Source of the DNA: JAIVJN01 sp036732565
GTDB taxonomy: Bacteria > Acidobacteriota > Vicinamibacteria > Vicinamibacterales > UBA2999
Direction: 5' to 3'
Length of the DNA stretch: 32,439 nucleotides
NCBI GenBank assembly: GCA_036732565.1
Contig: DAINCF010000009.1
Coordinates: 1-32,439 of the forward strand
In this document: positions 1 through 8,174 of the stretch, one piece after another
How the letters are laid out: every line of letters begins with the position of its first letter
Position numbering within the stretch: the first letter of the stretch is position 1
Program-made: the position numbers and the translations under genes
The notes under the pieces: model-generated
Told to the model about the DNA's origin: nothing
Databases searched by the model: none
Seen by the model: the letters and a program-made list of their open reading frames with translations, nothing else

Positions 1-46
1 GCGCACGGTCAGCGCCCTCGCGCGCGGACGCGCGGCGGCCGGGGCC

Positions 47-841
47 ATGCGCCTGAGCAAGCGCGGCGCGCAGCTGATTGCCGAGTTCGAAGGGCTGCGG
101 CCGAAGCTCTATAACGACCCGGCCGGCCACTGCACGATTGGCATCGGACATCTGGTCCACCGCGGGCGCTGCAACGGTAACGAGCCGGCGGAGTTCAAGA
201 AAGGGATCTCGCGGGAGCGCGCGTACCAGCTGCTGCAGCAGGACGCGCGGCGCATGGCGGCCGCGGTGAACGGCCTCCGCGTGCCGCTCAACCAGAACCA
301 GTTCGACGCGCTCGTCAGCTTCACCTACAACCTCGGTCCGGGCTGGACGGTGCAGAAGACGGGCATTCGCGACGCGCTGAAGGCGCGGCGCTATCGCGAC
401 GTGCCACGGGAGATGAAAAAGTGGGTCAAGGCCGGCGGCCAGACGCTGCCGGGCCTGGTCCGGCGCCGCAATGCCGAGGCCAAGCTTTTCTCGACGCCCG
501 CCGGTCCCCAGCCGCAGCCGGGCCCGCGCGTGGTGAACGCAGCGGACGTCCGCCCGGGCAAACGCAACGCCAGCGTGCTCACGGTACAGCAGGCGCTGGC
601 CAAGGCGGTGGGACTCGACTTCTCGTCGGGCCCGGGCCACTTCGGCCCGCGCACGCTGAAGGCCTACGCCGGATGGCAGCGCAAATGCGGCTATCCGCCG
701 GACAAGGCGACGGGGCGGCCGGATGTGGCGTCGCTGAAGAAGCTCGGCGCGCAGTACCGGTTCACGGTGCGGGGCGTCCAGGCGCCGCCGGCTGGTGCGC
801 GTGTCGTGTCGAGCGCCGCACAGGAGCTGGTGACGCACTAA
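47..841 (+). CDS. GH24 phage-type lysozyme with C-terminal peptidoglycan-binding-like region
   Basis: Predicted muramidase that cleaves the MurNAc-GlcNAc bond of peptidoglycan. The N-terminal 150 residues match the T4/P21 endolysin fold: the catalytic pattern E-x8-D-x5-T is present as E15 (in AEFEG), D24 and T30, followed by GIGH at 32-35. A Pro-rich linker (about 151-165) leads to a region at about 175-232 that resembles a peptidoglycan-binding helical domain (VQQALAKAV, FGPRTLKAYAGWQ). No signal peptide is visible from this start, so export would need a holin or another route. The start at 47 is chosen because it sits just before the usual lysozyme N-terminus, but there is no convincing ribosome-binding site and the frame stays open to the window edge, so the true start may lie outside. 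It could be prophage-derived or a cell-wall remodelling enzyme; no other phage gene is nearby. The GH24 call is firm, the tail domain moderate. Confidence 0.85.
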   Translation: MRLSKRGAQLIAEFEGLRPKLYNDPAGHCTIGIGHLVHRGRCNGNEPAEFKKGISRERAYQLLQQDARRMAAAVNGLRVPLNQNQFDALVSFTYNLGPGWTVQKTGIRDALKARRYRDVPREMKKWVKAGGQTLPGLVRRRNAEAKLFSTPAGPQPQPGPRVVNAADVRPGKRNASVLTVQQALAKAVGLDFSSGPGHFGPRTLKAYAGWQRKCGYPPDKATGRPDVASLKKLGAQYRFTVRGVQAPPAGARVVSSAAQELVTH

Positions 842-852
842 CCTGAATTACG

Positions 853-886
853 TACGTAGCGCAGGTCTTCAGGCCTGCGCTACGTA
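853..886. repeat. Single palindromic hairpin of the TACGTAGCGCAGG family
   Basis: Arms TACGTAGCGCAGG and CCTGCGCTACGTA flank an 8-base centre. One G-T pair extends the stem to 15 bp around a TTCA loop. It lies 12 bases after the lysozyme stop. The same arm sequence recurs as paired copies at 1705-1794 and 10526-10623. It could act as a transcript end or mRNA stabiliser, but no U-run follows it. The rest of the 842-1011 gap holds nothing else I recognise. Confidence 0.85.
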
Positions 887-1011
887 GGCCGAGCTTGTCC
901 GTCTTGAACGCCAGGCGATTTCGAGCTCGCTGAAACTGGCGGCCCCTCACGCTTCGGGACTCCCTGGGGGCAGGACTGTCCGCGTTTCCTGCCTGCGACG
1001 TTTTAGAGGGT

Positions 1012-1566
1012 GTGAGCCATGCAACAGCACGCCGCTCGGTGGCGGCAGCCACGGTAGTCCTGGCGCTCTCGAGCGCGGGATGCAATGCTGACCGTGTCAG
1101 ATCTCCCACTGCCGCCACTCCTACTCCCGTACCGACGCCCCCCTCTCCTACACCACCTGGTAGCGAATCCCGCGAATGGAGCCTGACGATGGTGCTGACC
1201 GCAGTCACGGGACCTGACGTGTGCTTCGCGCGAGTGGCTCGCGAGCGCATCGGCATCCAGGTCTCGACTCCGATGCGGGTTGGGCGCGCCGGAGCTGCGG
1301 TGAGGTTTCAGGTAGGTGATCCGATGGACTACCCGGAATACGTCGGAACCGTGGATGCCAACGAGTTCGTGGCCGAAACCCCGAGCTGGCCGCTTGGCTT
1401 TCACACCTGCCCGGACGGCACGACGCTGAGCGGGACGTTCGAAGGGAGGGTGGCGGGGCGATTCACAGAGGAGGGCCACCGCCTCACCGCCACGGACATC
1501 TGGACCTACCACTTCTCCCCGGGAGACGTGCAGTACGTCTTCGAGTGGACCGCGAGCACACCCTGA
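1012..1566 (+). CDS. Putative small lipoprotein of unknown function
   Basis: I do not recognise a family. The 184-residue product starts with RR at 7-8, a hydrophobic stretch (10-20) and a weak lipobox-like SAGC ending at Cys24. A Thr/Pro-rich linker (about 33-50) follows, then a roughly 130-residue globular part with two cysteines (in DVCFAR and FHTCPDG) and a C-terminal aromatic strand. This is the usual layout of a secreted lipoprotein with a beta-rich domain. The start is a GTG; GAGGG ends one base before it, which is too close for a normal ribosome-binding site. A second in-frame GTG at 1039 would lose the basic n-region. It is separated from the lysozyme by a repeat and convergent with the peptidase block. 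Coding is likely; function is unknown. Confidence 0.6.
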   Translation: MSHATARRSVAAATVVLALSSAGCNADRVRSPTAATPTPVPTPPSPTPPGSESREWSLTMVLTAVTGPDVCFARVARERIGIQVSTPMRVGRAGAAVRFQVGDPMDYPEYVGTVDANEFVAETPSWPLGFHTCPDGTTLSGTFEGRVAGRFTEEGHRLTATDIWTYHFSPGDVQYVFEWTASTP

Positions 1567-1581
1567 CCGTGAGCCGGCTCT

Positions 1582-1704
1582 CTAGAAGCTGACCTTGACG
1601 CGGATCTGCACGTTGCGCGGCAGACCGGCCACGCTCGTCTGACCGAACGTCGTGGAGTTGATGTCGACGTCGGAACGAGCGCACCGAGGTCGTCCGTTGA
1701 AGTT
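1582..1704 (-). pseudogene. Decayed 3' remnant of an Oar-like TonB-dependent receptor
   Basis: On the minus strand, codons 1671 to 1585 before a TAG (1584-1582) read DVDINSTTFGQT, then SVAGLPRNVQIRVKVSF. This is the final barrel strand of an Oar-like receptor: the intact receptor at 10648-14457 ends with LNIESTTFGQT, then AIMGAGPRAVVLRVQVNF. Both end in an aromatic residue, as outer-membrane barrels do. The frame continues open to 1704, but residues beyond about 1671 no longer look like a receptor, and the palindromic repeat at 1705 begins immediately. No upstream receptor sequence exists, because the next gene is the Asp-box protein ending at 1829. It is best read as a tail left by a deletion next to the repeat. 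Confidence 0.75.
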
Positions 1705-1794
1705 GTACGTAGCGCAGGCCTTTAGGCCTGCCCTCACAACGAGAGCCTACCGCACGAACGACCTTTGGCAGGCCTGAAGGCCTGCGCTACGTAC
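1705..1794. repeat. Paired palindromic element, 28-base inverted arms
   Basis: Left unit 1705-1732 starts GTACGTAGCGCAGGCC, has loop TTTA and closes with GGCCTGCC. Right unit 1767-1794 is its reverse complement with one mismatch (loop TGAA). Each unit folds on its own, and the two can also pair with each other across a 34-base spacer. The same arms flank a 42-base spacer at 10526-10623. The right flank (about 1801-1818, TAATTTCGCAAC then TCACTC) is shared with the element at 28238-28299. It lies between the Asp-box gene and the receptor remnant. Confidence 0.9.
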
Positions 1795-1828
1795 ACCACG
1801 GTAATTTCGCAACTCACTCCCCAAGCAA

Positions 1829-4800
1829 CTAGCGCCCGGCCTCGGTCCGGCCCAGCACGCGCGCCAGGCTGCCGCGCCTGAGGGCATCGAGCGACGCCAC
1901 CGCCTCCTCCGCCTGCTTGTTGTAGATCGCAATCCACTCCAGTTGCGCGGCGGTGGGACGACCGCTGTAGTTCCCTAGTTGTATCGTCAACCAGTTGATG
2001 CGTCCCGGCAGATTGACGTGGTCGGGATCGCGCGGGTCGCCGCGCAGCTTCAAGTCGAGCGGCCGCAGCTCGCGGCGCACGGCGTCGATGCGCGCCTTCA
2101 TCGTGGTATCGCCGCGCGATTCCAGCTCACCCAGCTGACGCTCGATGGCGCCGATCTCGCTGGCCGCTCGCTCCAGCGTGCAGTCGGTCCGCTCGATCGT
2201 GCGAGCCGCGCGCTGCCACGTGTCCCACTCCTCGGCCGTCGTGTGGATCCGCGGATCCATCCGCACGGTGACCGGCTGCTCCACGGTCCGTCCGAGCGCT
2301 GTCAATCGAACGGTGTACTGCCCCGGGATCGCGCGAACCCATGTCCCCACCGCTCCCAGTCGTCGTCTTCCTCGGCCCGCCCCTGACGCTGTCGTCGGCG
2401 TCTCGCTCGAACAGGCGGACGCCTCGCTCAGATTCCAGACCGCGCGATTGAGACCGGCGACCGCAGGGCCATTGAACGCGAGAACCGTCCTTCCGCTCGC
2501 GTCGACGATGGCCAAGGCGACCCCGGACGGATCGGGCTGCGGCACGTAGTAGTTGAGGATGGCGCCGTACGGCTGATTGCGCGCGACCCAGACGCGGTTG
2601 CCCAGCACGCTGGTGTCGCTGGCCGGGATATAGCGAACGGCAGGCATCGGCGGAAACAGGGTGACGTCCGTCATCCGCTGGTTCGCCTGCGCGAGCTGTT
2701 GCAGCGGTGTGATGTCATCCAGGATGTAGAAACCGCGCGCATGCGTCGCGATCACCAGGTCGTTGTCGCGCGGGTGCACCTTCATGTCCACGACCGCGAG
2801 CGGCGGCAGCCCGAGGCGTAGATCAACCCACGTGGTGCCGCGATCGAACGACGCGAAGACACCAAGCTCGGTCCCGACGTACAACAGGTTCGGCGTCTTC
2901 GGATCCTCTAGTACGATGTGTGCGTAGCCGCGCAGCCCTGTGACAACCTTCGTCCACGTGCGACCGTAGTCCGTCGTGCGGAAGACATACGGCGCGAAAT
3001 CGTCGAGACGATGCTGATCGACGGTGACGTAGGCCGTGCCCGCGTCGGCGGCTGACGCGACCACCGAGGACACCCACGAGAACGTCGGCGCGCCCGTGAT
3101 AGCCGGGGCGACGTTCGTCCACGTCCTGCCTCCATCGCGCGTCACCTGCACGTTGCCATCGTCAGTCCCTGCCCAAATCACGTTGGGGTCGCGAGGGCTC
3201 TCGGCGATCGCGATGATCGTGCAATGAAACTCCGCGCGGGTGTTGTCGTCGCTGATGGGACCACCGCTGGGCTTCTGCTTATCGGGATCGTTCGTCGTCA
3301 GGTCAGGACTGATCACCGTCCAGGTCTCGCCGCGATCGGTCGTCTTGAACAGGACGTTGCCACCGTAGTACAGGACGTCCGGGTTCGTCGGCGACATGTG
3401 CACCGGAGAGTTCCAGTTGAACCGGTACTTCTCGAGCACGGCCCCGCCGCCGGCCGGTCCCGGCGGATACGGCTGGATGTAGCGTTCCTCCTGGGTCCGC
3501 ATATCGAGCCGGGTGAGGTCGCCGAAGTGACCGTTGTAGTAAATGACGTTCGGATCGCGCGGGTCGGGGATCGTGTACATCCCGTCGGCCATATAGCGCA
3601 GGCGCGTCCAATCCCCTTCGCGGACGCCCACCTGGTTCCATTTCTCGTTGGGGCCGCGCCAGATCTCGTGATCCTGAAACCCGCCGAGGACGTGGTAGGG
3701 CTCGGCCATATCGATGCCGACGTGATAGGCCTGCGCCATCGGCATGTTGTTGACGAAGTCCCAGTTCGCGCCGTAGTCGTTCGAGATGAAGAAGCCGCCG
3801 TCGGTGCCCGAAAGCAATCGCCTTGGATTGGCTGGATCGATCCAGAGCGCGTGGTGGTCGCCGAACATGCGGCCACCGCTCGGACCGAAGGTCCGGCCGC
3901 CGTCGGTCGACATGTTGAAGGAGCCGGCGAGCGTGTAGACACGGTTGGGGTCGACCGGATCTGCGCGGACCTGGGTGTAGTAGAACGGCCGGTTGTTGAT
4001 GCGCCGGTCGTCGCTGACCATCGCCCAGGTCTTGCCGCGATCGTTCGATCGCCACAGCTCGCCCTGTTCCTGCGATTCGATCAGCGCGTACACGACCGCA
4101 GGGTTGTTGTAATGGATGCTCATGCCCACCCGCCCGATCAGCCGCGCGCCGGGCAGGCCGTTCTTCAACGCCGGATCGGTCAGCTTTACCCATGTCGCCC
4201 CGCCGTCGGTCGACCGGTACATGCCGCTGCCAGGCCCCCCGCTCCGAAAGAACCAGGGTTGTCGCAGGTAGTCGTACATGCCGGCGTAGACGATCGTCGG
4301 GTCTTGCGGATCGATGGCGACATCGCTCGCGCCGGTCGTCTCGTTGACGAAGAGCGTTCGCTGCCAGGTTGCGCCACCATCGGTCGAGCGATAGATGCCG
4401 CGCTCCTGGTTCGGTCCGAACGCGCGCCCCATGGCCGCGGCGATCACGATTCGAGGGTCCGTCGGATGAATCACGACGCGCGAGAAGCGCTCGCTCTCGG
4501 TGAGCCCGAGGTGCTGCCACGTCTTGCCGCCATCCGCGGTCTTGTAGATGCCGTCTCCGAAGGAGATGCTGTTCCGCACGGCCCCTTCGCCGGTGCCGAC
4601 GTACACCACGTCCGGATTGTCTGGCTGCACGGCAATGGCGCCGATCGAGAGGGTGTTGCCGGATTCGAAGACAGGATCGAAGGTCACCCCGCCATTGGTC
4701 GATTTGTACAGGCCCGAGGAGGCAGTACCAACGTAGAGCACGTCGGGTTTCCCGGGGACACCAGCGATATCGGCCACGCGGCCGGCAAACATCGCCGGTC

Positions 4801-4957
4801 CGATGCTGCGCCAGGAGAGTCCGCCAAGCGGGACGGCACCAGTCGCGGGTGCCTGCCCCGCGCTCGGCGCCGAGCCGAACACTCCGAGCAGCGTCACCAG
4901 CGGAAGCGCGAGCCTGAACAGCTGCATAGCCTTCAACCCTCTTCTGTTCTGCTTCAT
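1829..4957 (-). CDS. Secreted VPS10/sortilin-type Asp-box (BNR) repeat protein
   Basis: Large exported beta-propeller protein of the family annotated in bacteria as sortilin-like or glycosyl hydrolase; no catalytic reaction is established for such members, so function is open. From this start the product is 1042 residues. An N-terminal signal segment (about 11-33, ending PSAGQ) precedes eleven Asp-box motifs of the form S/T-x-D-x-G-x-T-W/F at 86, 140, 191, 249, 304, 350, 392, 539, 606, 661 and 703. The C-terminal 290 residues hold an Ig-like strand region (IVDASGRTVLAF) and a charged helical tail. The ATG at 4957 overlaps the upstream M16 stop by four bases; an alternative ATG at 4927, with GAGG and GAAGG upstream, would still keep the signal. 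The frame is open to 5740, but that part lies inside the M16 gene. It is last in a four-gene coupled set, so it may bind or present protein substrate. Confidence 0.9.
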   Translation of the reverse strand: MKQNRRGLKAMQLFRLALPLVTLLGVFGSAPSAGQAPATGAVPLGGLSWRSIGPAMFAGRVADIAGVPGKPDVLYVGTASSGLYKSTNGGVTFDPVFESGNTLSIGAIAVQPDNPDVVYVGTGEGAVRNSISFGDGIYKTADGGKTWQHLGLTESERFSRVVIHPTDPRIVIAAAMGRAFGPNQERGIYRSTDGGATWQRTLFVNETTGASDVAIDPQDPTIVYAGMYDYLRQPWFFRSGGPGSGMYRSTDGGATWVKLTDPALKNGLPGARLIGRVGMSIHYNNPAVVYALIESQEQGELWRSNDRGKTWAMVSDDRRINNRPFYYTQVRADPVDPNRVYTLAGSFNMSTDGGRTFGPSGGRMFGDHHALWIDPANPRRLLSGTDGGFFISNDYGANWDFVNNMPMAQAYHVGIDMAEPYHVLGGFQDHEIWRGPNEKWNQVGVREGDWTRLRYMADGMYTIPDPRDPNVIYYNGHFGDLTRLDMRTQEERYIQPYPPGPAGGGAVLEKYRFNWNSPVHMSPTNPDVLYYGGNVLFKTTDRGETWTVISPDLTTNDPDKQKPSGGPISDDNTRAEFHCTIIAIAESPRDPNVIWAGTDDGNVQVTRDGGRTWTNVAPAITGAPTFSWVSSVVASAADAGTAYVTVDQHRLDDFAPYVFRTTDYGRTWTKVVTGLRGYAHIVLEDPKTPNLLYVGTELGVFASFDRGTTWVDLRLGLPPLAVVDMKVHPRDNDLVIATHARGFYILDDITPLQQLAQANQRMTDVTLFPPMPAVRYIPASDTSVLGNRVWVARNQPYGAILNYYVPQPDPSGVALAIVDASGRTVLAFNGPAVAGLNRAVWNLSEASACSSETPTTASGAGRGRRRLGAVGTWVRAIPGQYTVRLTALGRTVEQPVTVRMDPRIHTTAEEWDTWQRAARTIERTDCTLERAASEIGAIERQLGELESRGDTTMKARIDAVRRELRPLDLKLRGDPRDPDHVNLPGRINWLTIQLGNYSGRPTAAQLEWIAIYNKQAEEAVASLDALRRGSLARVLGRTEAGR

Positions 4958-6507
4958 CTCGTCACCGCTCGTCGACGATCGCTCAGGGTCGTCCCGAGCT
5001 GAGTCGAGGGACGAGCGAAGTCGAGGGGTGAAGCGGCCCCATCCGACAGCGTCGGTTGCGGCGACGGCAGGACCTCGTCCAATGCCTTGGGCCAGCGCGG
5101 ATGCCGGGCGTTCCGGACGGCCTCGAGCGGACCGATGATCACCGCTCCCAGCTCGCCGGGATGCACATATGTCCGGGCCACGGTTCTCACGTCCTCCGCG
5201 GTCACCGCGCGCACGGCATCTGGCCATCTCGTCAGACGATCGAGCGAGCCGTAGCGCACGGCCTCGATCGCGTAGGTCGCGCTCGCCGCACGCGCGCCGT
5301 CCAACGATCCCTGCCACTTGCCGAGGACCAGCCCGCCCTTGACCTGCTCGAGCTCGTCGGCCGTCGGCAGCCCATCGTCTTCTCGAATACGTGACAGCTC
5401 CCGTCGCGAGTAATAGAGGAGCGGTGCAATCGACTCCGCGCGCGCGCCCGTGCGGACGTGAAGCAGTCCACCGTGACGCGTGGTCGCGGGAACCTGCAGC
5501 ACCACCTGATTGGCGAGCCCGCGAATCTCTCGCGCCACGATGTTCAACCGTACGTTCACGACGTCGGTCATGACGGCGACGGCGGCTTCGTGCCCGGGCG
5601 CGATCGGCGGCATCGGATGCCCGAGTGCGACCCACGTCGTCAGCCCGGGCTCGTCGAAAGTGCGGACACGTTCGACGGTCATCTTCGCAACGCCGGTCGC
5701 TGACGCTGCGCCTGCCGCAGCCTCCGTGCCGCGATCCCAATCAGCCGTCAGCAATTCGAGCTCTCGTTGTACCTCCGCGCGGGCCACGCCTCCGCCGATG
5801 CCGAGCACGACCTGGGCGGGCCGCAGGGTGCGAGACACCATGCTGGCAACCGCCGTTCGCGGCAGGGAGAGGCCAGGAGGCGGCGGAGCCACGGGATGGT
5901 TCGCGACAAGGCGGGCGAGCTCGATGGCGGGACGGAACTGGGCACCGCCGAGGCCGCGCGTCTGGGGCGCGTAGCCCGGTCCGGTCCGGTACGACGCGAT
6001 CGCAGCAGCGTCGAGTCGAACCTGCTTCAGCGTGCTCACGACCGCGGCGACCCCGGCGCGCCAGTCGTCGGCCAGCACCTGCAGCGACAGGCGGGTCAGA
6101 TCGGCATCCTGGTCGGTCTGGAATCGGCCCGTGAACCCCGGTCCCAGCCGCTCGTTCACCTGGTTCGAGAGCAGGCGTGACACGAGCTCAGACACTCCAA
6201 CTTCGTTCGGCTGTTCGCGCGTGCGCCCGATCGCCAGCGCCGCCACGATCTGCACGACGCCATCCTCCGCGGCAGGAACGACATACGCGCGCAGCCCCGA
6301 GGAGGTCACCACCATCGCGGCCTGCGCATCCGGTGAGACAACGTGGTTCGTGCCGAGTGCGAGGTCTCGCGGGTGAGCCCATTCGTGCTTCAGTAGGGGC
6401 CTCGAGCGGCCGGGAAGGAACTCTTCGTCCCGAACGACCTGGTTCCCGCATGCCGCTGAACCGGCGAGCATCGCCAGGGCGCTCAGAATACGAAGCGCGG
6501 CGATCAC
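4954..6507 (-). CDS. M16 family zinc-peptidase homologue lacking HxxEH (partner subunit), lipoprotein
   Basis: Second M16 (insulinase/processing-peptidase) protein of a tandem pair. It is 517 residues from a GTG start at 6507 that overlaps the upstream stop as GTGA. The N-terminus has a hydrophobic stretch and a lipobox-like SAAC ending at Cys20, so it is probably an envelope lipoprotein. The position expected to carry HxxEH reads GVSELVSRLLSNQ (104-116), so it cannot bind zinc the usual way. The C-terminal half keeps M16 features such as LDGARAASATYAIEAVRYG. In known M16B systems a catalytic and a non-catalytic chain form a chamber together; by analogy this would be the substrate-holding partner of the gene just upstream. 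The longer open frame to 6609 lies inside that gene and is rejected as the start. Confidence 0.85.
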   Translation of the reverse strand: MIAALRILSALAMLAGSAACGNQVVRDEEFLPGRSRPLLKHEWAHPRDLALGTNHVVSPDAQAAMVVTSSGLRAYVVPAAEDGVVQIVAALAIGRTREQPNEVGVSELVSRLLSNQVNERLGPGFTGRFQTDQDADLTRLSLQVLADDWRAGVAAVVSTLKQVRLDAAAIASYRTGPGYAPQTRGLGGAQFRPAIELARLVANHPVAPPPPGLSLPRTAVASMVSRTLRPAQVVLGIGGGVARAEVQRELELLTADWDRGTEAAAGAASATGVAKMTVERVRTFDEPGLTTWVALGHPMPPIAPGHEAAVAVMTDVVNVRLNIVAREIRGLANQVVLQVPATTRHGGLLHVRTGARAESIAPLLYYSRRELSRIREDDGLPTADELEQVKGGLVLGKWQGSLDGARAASATYAIEAVRYGSLDRLTRWPDAVRAVTAEDVRTVARTYVHPGELGAVIIGPLEAVRNARHPRWPKALDEVLPSPQPTLSDGAASPLDFARPSTQLGTTLSDRRRAVTR

Positions 6508-8174
6508 CGTGGCCCGTCCTTCCGTTCGGTGGCACCACGCGCGGTCGTGGTCGTACCCTCCGCGCGCGGTTGTGGACTCCGGCGCGTCGTCGCAGTCACC
6601 TGATTCCACGGAACGAGATACCGTTCTGCGACGCGCCGGATCTCATTCGCGGTCGTGCGGCGTCTTGCATCGTAGAACGTCTGCAGGGTGCGCCACTCGT
6701 CGGCGACGGCGAACAATCCGATCTGCGAGGCCAGGCTGCCGCGCTCGGCGCGCAGCAGCTCCCATTCCAGCGCGAGCTCGCGCTGCACGCGCGCGACCTG
6801 CTGCTCGTCGATTGCGCCTCGCCGCAGCCGATCGATCGCTTCGTGGGCGGCTCGTTCGAGCGGCTCGAGATCTTCGTCTCGCCGCGCCCGGACCTGCAGG
6901 TTCAGCGTGTTGGGCGAGCCCGATTGCGACGCCGATGCCTGCCAGTCGGCTCCGCGTGAAGGCCCAGCCTGCGCGGCCGCCAGCAAACCCGCAGGCCCAC
7001 GCAGCAGCCTCGTCATCACATCGAACGCCGGTCGATCGGGATGGCCGATGCCTGGAATGCGGTATCGCACGATCAGCTGGGGCTCGACCGGCTCGAGCCA
7101 GTCGAGCCGCACGCTCCCGCCTGGCGGAGGCTCGACTTCGACGTCCATCGTGGCCGGAGGCGCCGCTCCGCGCGCCACGCGCCCGAAGTACGTCTCGGCG
7201 AGCGGTCGCACCTCGTCGATCGTCACATCACCCACGAGCGCCAGCGTCGCGTTGTTCGGGACGATGAACGCATCGTACATGCGCAGCATGCTCTCGCGAT
7301 TGTAGTACGCGAAGTCGCGCAGGTGGCCACCCGGATGGAAGTAGATCGGATGGGCGATGCCGGTCACGCCATTGAGCGCCTCGGAGAAGCGGCCGCTCTC
7401 GTGCCGCTGGAGCACGAAGAACTGCTCGAGCACCGTGTACCGCTGCGCCTCCCAGCCTCGAAACACCGCGTTGACCATCCGATCGGCCTCGAGTCGGAAG
7501 AAGAGCTCGATGCGCTCCTTCGGCAGATCCACTTCAATCCGCATGAGCTCGTTGCCGGTGTTCGCCGGCACGGGATCGGTGTGACGCATGATTCCGCCAT
7601 GTCGTCGATACCAGTTGTACTCCTCCCAGAAGATCCGGTTCTTCGACTGCTCGTCCTCCAGTTCGTACAGCCCCTGACGCAACCGCTCGATCCTCTCGGT
7701 CGTCGGCCACTCCCCTTCGTCGAAGAACACGTCGCGCTCGCGCAGCCGATTCCGCTCAGTGTTGCGCTCCGCAAGCAACTCCTGCTCGGCGTCGTAGATC
7801 GCCTGCTGCAGCTTCCGGTCGGCCTCCCAATCCTTGATCCCGACCGTCGTCGTACCCTGGTGAATCGCGTGCTCCAGAAAATGTGCCGCGCCGTGCTCGC
7901 CGTGGTGCTCCTGAAGCCCGCCGAACCGGTACCACAACGACGCGGCCACTCTCGGCTGGCGATGGTCTCGGACCAGGACGATGCGGAACCCGTTGTCCAG
8001 CACGAGCTCCTGCACGTCGATGCCCAGCGTGCCCCACTGCTCGGTGCGCACCTGTGTGCCGCTCGGCGTGGACTGAGCCGCGGGCGTCGACCTCGCCAGG
8101 ATGGCAAGGAGGACGGCCGTCAGCGTGATGGCGCAGACGCGCAAGGGGTTCCAGCCCGCGCTCTCGCGCGTCAT
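6504..8174 (-). CDS. Secreted M16 family metallopeptidase (HxxEH subunit)
   Basis: Predicted zinc peptidase of the insulinase/pitrilysin superfamily, 556 residues. A signal or anchor segment spans about 12-33. The inverted zinc motif HFLEH is at 98-102. A charged, probably coiled-coil insertion (about 113-192) follows, as in a known group of bacterial M16 proteins. The stretch where the third zinc ligand is expected reads EAQRYTVLEQ (242-251). In relatives this position reads ERxVVxEE with the last Glu as ligand, so here Gln251 seems to replace it, with Glu250 adjacent. Start ATG 8174 overlaps the upstream S9 stop as ATGA, and its stop overlaps the next M16 start as GTGA, so translation is probably coupled and the two M16 chains made in equal amounts. 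Likely substrate: peptides in the periplasm. Confidence 0.9.
   Translation of the reverse strand: MTRESAGWNPLRVCAITLTAVLLAILARSTPAAQSTPSGTQVRTEQWGTLGIDVQELVLDNGFRIVLVRDHRQPRVAASLWYRFGGLQEHHGEHGAAHFLEHAIHQGTTTVGIKDWEADRKLQQAIYDAEQELLAERNTERNRLRERDVFFDEGEWPTTERIERLRQGLYELEDEQSKNRIFWEEYNWYRRHGGIMRHTDPVPANTGNELMRIEVDLPKERIELFFRLEADRMVNAVFRGWEAQRYTVLEQFFVLQRHESGRFSEALNGVTGIAHPIYFHPGGHLRDFAYYNRESMLRMYDAFIVPNNATLALVGDVTIDEVRPLAETYFGRVARGAAPPATMDVEVEPPPGGSVRLDWLEPVEPQLIVRYRIPGIGHPDRPAFDVMTRLLRGPAGLLAAAQAGPSRGADWQASASQSGSPNTLNLQVRARRDEDLEPLERAAHEAIDRLRRGAIDEQQVARVQRELALEWELLRAERGSLASQIGLFAVADEWRTLQTFYDARRRTTANEIRRVAERYLVPWNQVTATTRRSPQPRAEGTTTTARGATERKDGPR

Noticed and set aside
47..841. Prophage region at the left edge
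   Set aside because: A single lysozyme gene with no holin, structural or integrase genes is not enough to call a prophage from this window.
853..886. Intrinsic terminator after the lysozyme gene
   Set aside because: Strong hairpin but no U-run, and the same sequence recurs at other loci as a repeat, so it is better described as a repeat unit.
1705..1794. CRISPR-like repeat and spacer
   Set aside because: Only two inverted units, not direct repeats, and no regular spacing or cas genes.
3224..5002. 592-codon plus-strand open frame opposite the Asp-box gene
   Set aside because: No recognisable motif. The minus strand shows eleven Asp-boxes across the same region.
4958..5740. N-terminal extension of the Asp-box protein frame
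   Set aside because: It lies inside the M16 homologue gene, is Arg-rich and lacks a family match. A signal peptide begins just after the ATG at 4957.
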